From: Candidatus Methanoperedentaceae archaeon
GTDB lineage: Archaea > Halobacteriota > Methanosarcinia > Methanosarcinales > Methanoperedenaceae
DNA length: 64,000 nucleotides
Direction: 5' to 3'
Assembly (NCBI GenBank): GCA_003104905.1
Contig: PQAS01000048.1
Span: forward strand, 1-64,000
Made by a program: the position numbers and the translations under genes. This document shows, one piece after another, positions 62,094-64,000 of the stretch; positions within the stretch are counted from its first letter, which is position 1, and the number at the start of each line of letters is the position of its first letter. The notes beneath the pieces are model-generated. The model was given only the letters and a program-made list of their open reading frames with translations. It made no database searches and was not told the origin of the DNA.

Positions 62094-62119
62094 AGTTTTC
62101 ACCTTCTTAGAATTTTCCT

Positions 62120-62677
62120 TCATGGGAATAACTGATACTGGGTATTTCCTCCGAATGTTGATGGGGCTACTATATCTTTTACTACCATCGTCCCTTTTTC
62201 AGGTATGATCTGCAGGGTAGCGGATTTTCTTGCTGCCAGTTTATTGGTGAGAGTAATTCTAAATTTACCAAGATCACCTGGGGAGAGAATATTTGTATCA
62301 TCATCTAAAGTCCGTTCTTCAGAATAGCTTGGTGAAATAAATGCTGCTGTTGTATCATCTATATATTTCACTTTTGTTTTGCTGATGTCTATTGGATTTC
62401 CACCTGCTGATACCTCGATTGAAAAGTTAAGAGCAGATGCATTTTCTGTATTTGCATCAACGGTAGCAACGATAGATACAATTTTCAAGTTAGAAGATAT
62501 TTCGCTTGTTGCTTCCTTGCCAACAGTTGTTGCTTTTTGTTGTAGAACTCCTGATGTCTGGATCAACACCGCTGCTGCCACGGCCGCTACAAGCACCATA
62601 GCGATGAATATGATCAGTGTGCCAATACCGACATCGGCGTGTTCATTCCTTATTATATTTGTTCCTTTAGCTTTCAT
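62120..62677 (-). CDS. arlB: Archaellin 1
   Basis: 185-residue archaellin with GGAGGCG just before the ATG. Signal ends RNEHA before DVGIGTLIIFIAMVLVAAVAA. First gene of the arl operon. The three archaellins share the N-terminal helix but vary in the outer domain, as usual for major and minor filament subunits; which is the major one cannot be told. Confidence 0.92.
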   Translation of the reverse strand: MKAKGTNIIRNEHADVGIGTLIIFIAMVLVAAVAAAVLIQTSGVLQQKATTVGKEATSEISSNLKIVSIVATVDANTENASALNFSIEVSAGGNPIDISKTKVKYIDDTTAAFISPSYSEERTLDDDTNILSPGDLGKFRITLTNKLAARKSATLQIIPEKGTMVVKDIVAPSTFGGNTQYQLFP

Positions 62678-62699
62678 AACGCCTCCATTTATATGTTTA

Positions 62700-62790
62700 G
62701 TCTTAATTTTATAGAGTTAGGTGGCGTCATTACGCCAATCCTTGCTTCTAATTATCATTATTATGATACTAACATATAAACGGTGTTGTG
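62700..62790 (-). promoter_or_regulatory. Promoter/leader region of the arl operon
   Basis: Two TATA-like elements on the minus strand: ctataaaatt (about 62705-62715) and tttatatgtt (about 62772-62782). If the upper one is used, the leader carries a hairpin GGCGT(CATT)ACGCC at 62723-62736. If the lower one is used, the leader is only a few bases and would cut into the ribosome site, so the upper one is preferred. Confidence 0.45.
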
Positions 62791-62844
62791 AAAAAGGTGT
62801 GAAAAACGTGTGAGAAAAAGGAAAAAATGTGTAAATATCGAGAT

Positions 62845-63477
62845 TCAGGCTAATAAGAATCTGTCATTTTTGAAATATTTTATCTCGGTTTGTGCTGCAG
62901 TGATCTTTTCTTTTAAATTATCCAGCAACTTCTTGCTTCCGGGGTCATGTTCAAGTTTTTTGTCAGGATAAAGCTGCCGCATCAGGATAAACCGCTTCCT
63001 GTCAATGATGCTTTGTTTTAACAGCAAGAATAATAAATACATCATATCCTTTTTGTCCCTGTAATCCTTAAATGTTTCAACGCATTGTTCAAGAAGCGAA
63101 GGGATTTCAATGGCATCTCTTACGGCCATATGGAGGCAATCCAGGGTAACAGGTTTCATCAGATAATCAGACACCTGGGAAAGCCGGAACATATCGTTGA
63201 TCTGGGGTGTTTTTGATGTGATGACCACAACAGGTAAATCGGGATTATATGTCTTTATTTTTTCTATTAGGTCCCACCCGCCTATATCCGAGAGTTCGAT
63301 ATCCATCAAAACCATATCCGGTTTATTTTTCTTAATTCCGGACAGGCACTCCTTTCCGGTAAATGCAGTGGTGACAATGTAAGGATTTACATCCATAAGA
63401 AGCATTTCGGCAAACAGGTCAGCTATTTCCGGTTCACTGTCGACAATCAGTATGGATTTCTTGTTTTCCTGATTCAT
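62845..63477 (-). CDS. Receiver-domain response regulator with helical C-terminus
   Basis: 210 residues: receiver domain (about 8-125; acidic pocket VDSEPE with Glu replacing one Asp, phospho-Asp in MVLMDIELSD, Thr/Ser in VVITSK, Lys in LMKPVT) followed by an 85-residue helical, basic region with no recognised output domain. It lies upstream of the arl operon on the same strand, and may regulate or receive signals for motility. A TATA-like element about 63501-63510 implies near-leaderless transcription. Confidence 0.85.
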   Translation of the reverse strand: MNQENKKSILIVDSEPEIADLFAEMLLMDVNPYIVTTAFTGKECLSGIKKNKPDMVLMDIELSDIGGWDLIEKIKTYNPDLPVVVITSKTPQINDMFRLSQVSDYLMKPVTLDCLHMAVRDAIEIPSLLEQCVETFKDYRDKKDMMYLLFLLLKQSIIDRKRFILMRQLYPDKKLEHDPGSKKLLDNLKEKITAAQTEIKYFKNDRFLLA

Positions 63478-63814
63478 ATAATTTCATTTGGAAGGCACAC
63501 TAATATAAGGTTGAGTATTATTAATATTCACAAACAACGACAATTCAGTGAGATATTTTCATAATAATATGAAAACGATGTTAAGTGAGATATTAAGGAG
63601 CAGTCAAATATATTTAAGTAATTTTTTCTTCAGCTGGCCTGAAATATTGTTCACATTGATTATCATTCCTGTGATTACTGATTAAAAGCACTTTATAATA
63701 GAACTATATTTTTTCACACGCGATAATATTCAGTGAGATTAAATTCCACATGGATATTACATCTCAAGATTATTTTGTTTAAAAAATAATTTCTTAATGT
63801 GAAATTGAGGTGTG
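63478..63814. promoter_or_regulatory. Intergenic region with repeated AGTGAGAT motif
   Basis: TTCAGTGAGAT occurs at 63544-63554 and 63729-63739, TTAAGTGAGAT at 63581-63591, and the reverse complement ATCTCACT at 63831-63838 (just inside the next reading frame). The rest is A+T-rich with no clear gene. The motif copies lie upstream of the response regulator promoter and may be binding sites. Confidence 0.4.
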
Positions 63815-64000
63815 ATGGGATGTACGTTTTATCTCACTCACTATTATATCTGTATGAACCATTCTTTGAAGAGAACCCCCATACTGATTAATGGCAATTT
63901 TACCACCTTTTGCCAGAATCGGCTTCGGGGGTATATTTTCAGTGAGCAAAAACCAATACTTGCAGAACCCGGGGTTAAAACTTTTCTTGAAGACCAGATA
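63815..64000 (+). CDS. Possible gene start, cut by window edge
   Basis: An open frame from ATG 63815 (another ATG at 63854) to the window end, 62 codons without stop. A GAGGTG lies just upstream of 63815, though only two bases separate it from the ATG. The peptide (RLRGYIFSEQKPILAEPGVK) is not recognised. Could be chance; sequence beyond the window decides. Confidence 0.3.
   Translation, partial: MGCTFYLTHYYICMNHSLKRTPILINGNFTTFCQNRLRGYIFSEQKPILAEPGVKTFLEDQI

Overview
The window is archaeal chromosomal DNA of roughly 40% G+C. It carries the archaeal exosome/proteasome/RNase P superoperon, aIF5A, RpoP, L37Ae, an archaellum (arl) operon with a bacterial-type chemotaxis set, archaeosortase A and S-layer-domain proteins. 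A methanogenesis-marker cluster (marker 14, DUF1890, DUF1894), MptD and LarC point to the methanogen/methane-oxidiser lineage. Methanosarcina-type S-layer domains, Methanosarcinales-style archaellin processing sites, assimilatory sulfate reduction and a secreted protein with c-type heme motifs make a Methanosarcinales relative likely, possibly 'Ca. Methanoperedens' (ANME-2d). That last step is inference, because no mcr or rRNA gene lies in the window.

Layout. 1-1.7 kb: edge-truncated secreted repeat protein and a membrane-anchored alpha/beta hydrolase. 1.8-3.0 kb: agmatinase-aIF5A pair. 3.1-9.8 kb: rnp3-rnp2-psmA-sdo1-rrp4-rrp41-rrp42-rpl37ae-rpoP-Brix, ending in a Vms1/VLRF1-like gene. 10-22.6 kb: giant S-layer-like protein, Sua5, a CARDB-like/CetZ-like/ferredoxin operon, two KUP potassium transporters and ATP sulfurylase. 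22.7-27.2 kb: methyltransferase remnant, Yip1 protein, RHH protein, APS/PAPS reductase, sulfite reductase and alanine dehydrogenase-type enzyme. 27.3-33.2 kb: artA-asd-pssA-mptD, second RHH protein, trmJ, mmp14-DUF1890-DUF1894. 33.3-38.8 kb: AIM24 protein, PGF-CTERM S-layer protein with a long leader, methyltransferase, lipoate ligase-like protein, larC. 39.0-40.5 kb: a complete 1529-bp insertion sequence with a 9-bp target duplication and a divergent passenger ORF. 40.6-49.5 kb: extracytoplasmic proteins (lipoprotein, DUF6345 caspase-like, propeptide-like partner, metallophosphoesterase with two CxxCH motifs), DUF475/TerC, TPR protein and CDF exporter. 49.5-63.5 kb: che and arl operons, interrupted between cheD and cheC by vapBC and a group II intron remnant.

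How the genes fit together. The superoperon couples RNA processing and decay, ribosome maturation and proteolysis, and its last gene suggests stalled-ribosome rescue. ArtA, the two archaetidylserine genes and the PGF-CTERM S-layer protein form a plausible enzyme-lipid-substrate set for lipid anchoring of surface proteins. ATP sulfurylase, APS/PAPS reductase and a small siroheme sulfite reductase make a near-complete sulfate-to-sulfide route. The arl/che block encodes filament, motor and signalling, but ArlC/D/E and CheF are absent from it. The points most worth a second look are the metallophosphoesterase-cytochrome fusion, the IS with its own divergent ORF and perfect operator-like palindrome, two RHH proteins sharing a tryptophan-rich tail, the CetZ-like operon, and the paired caspase-like and propeptide-like genes.
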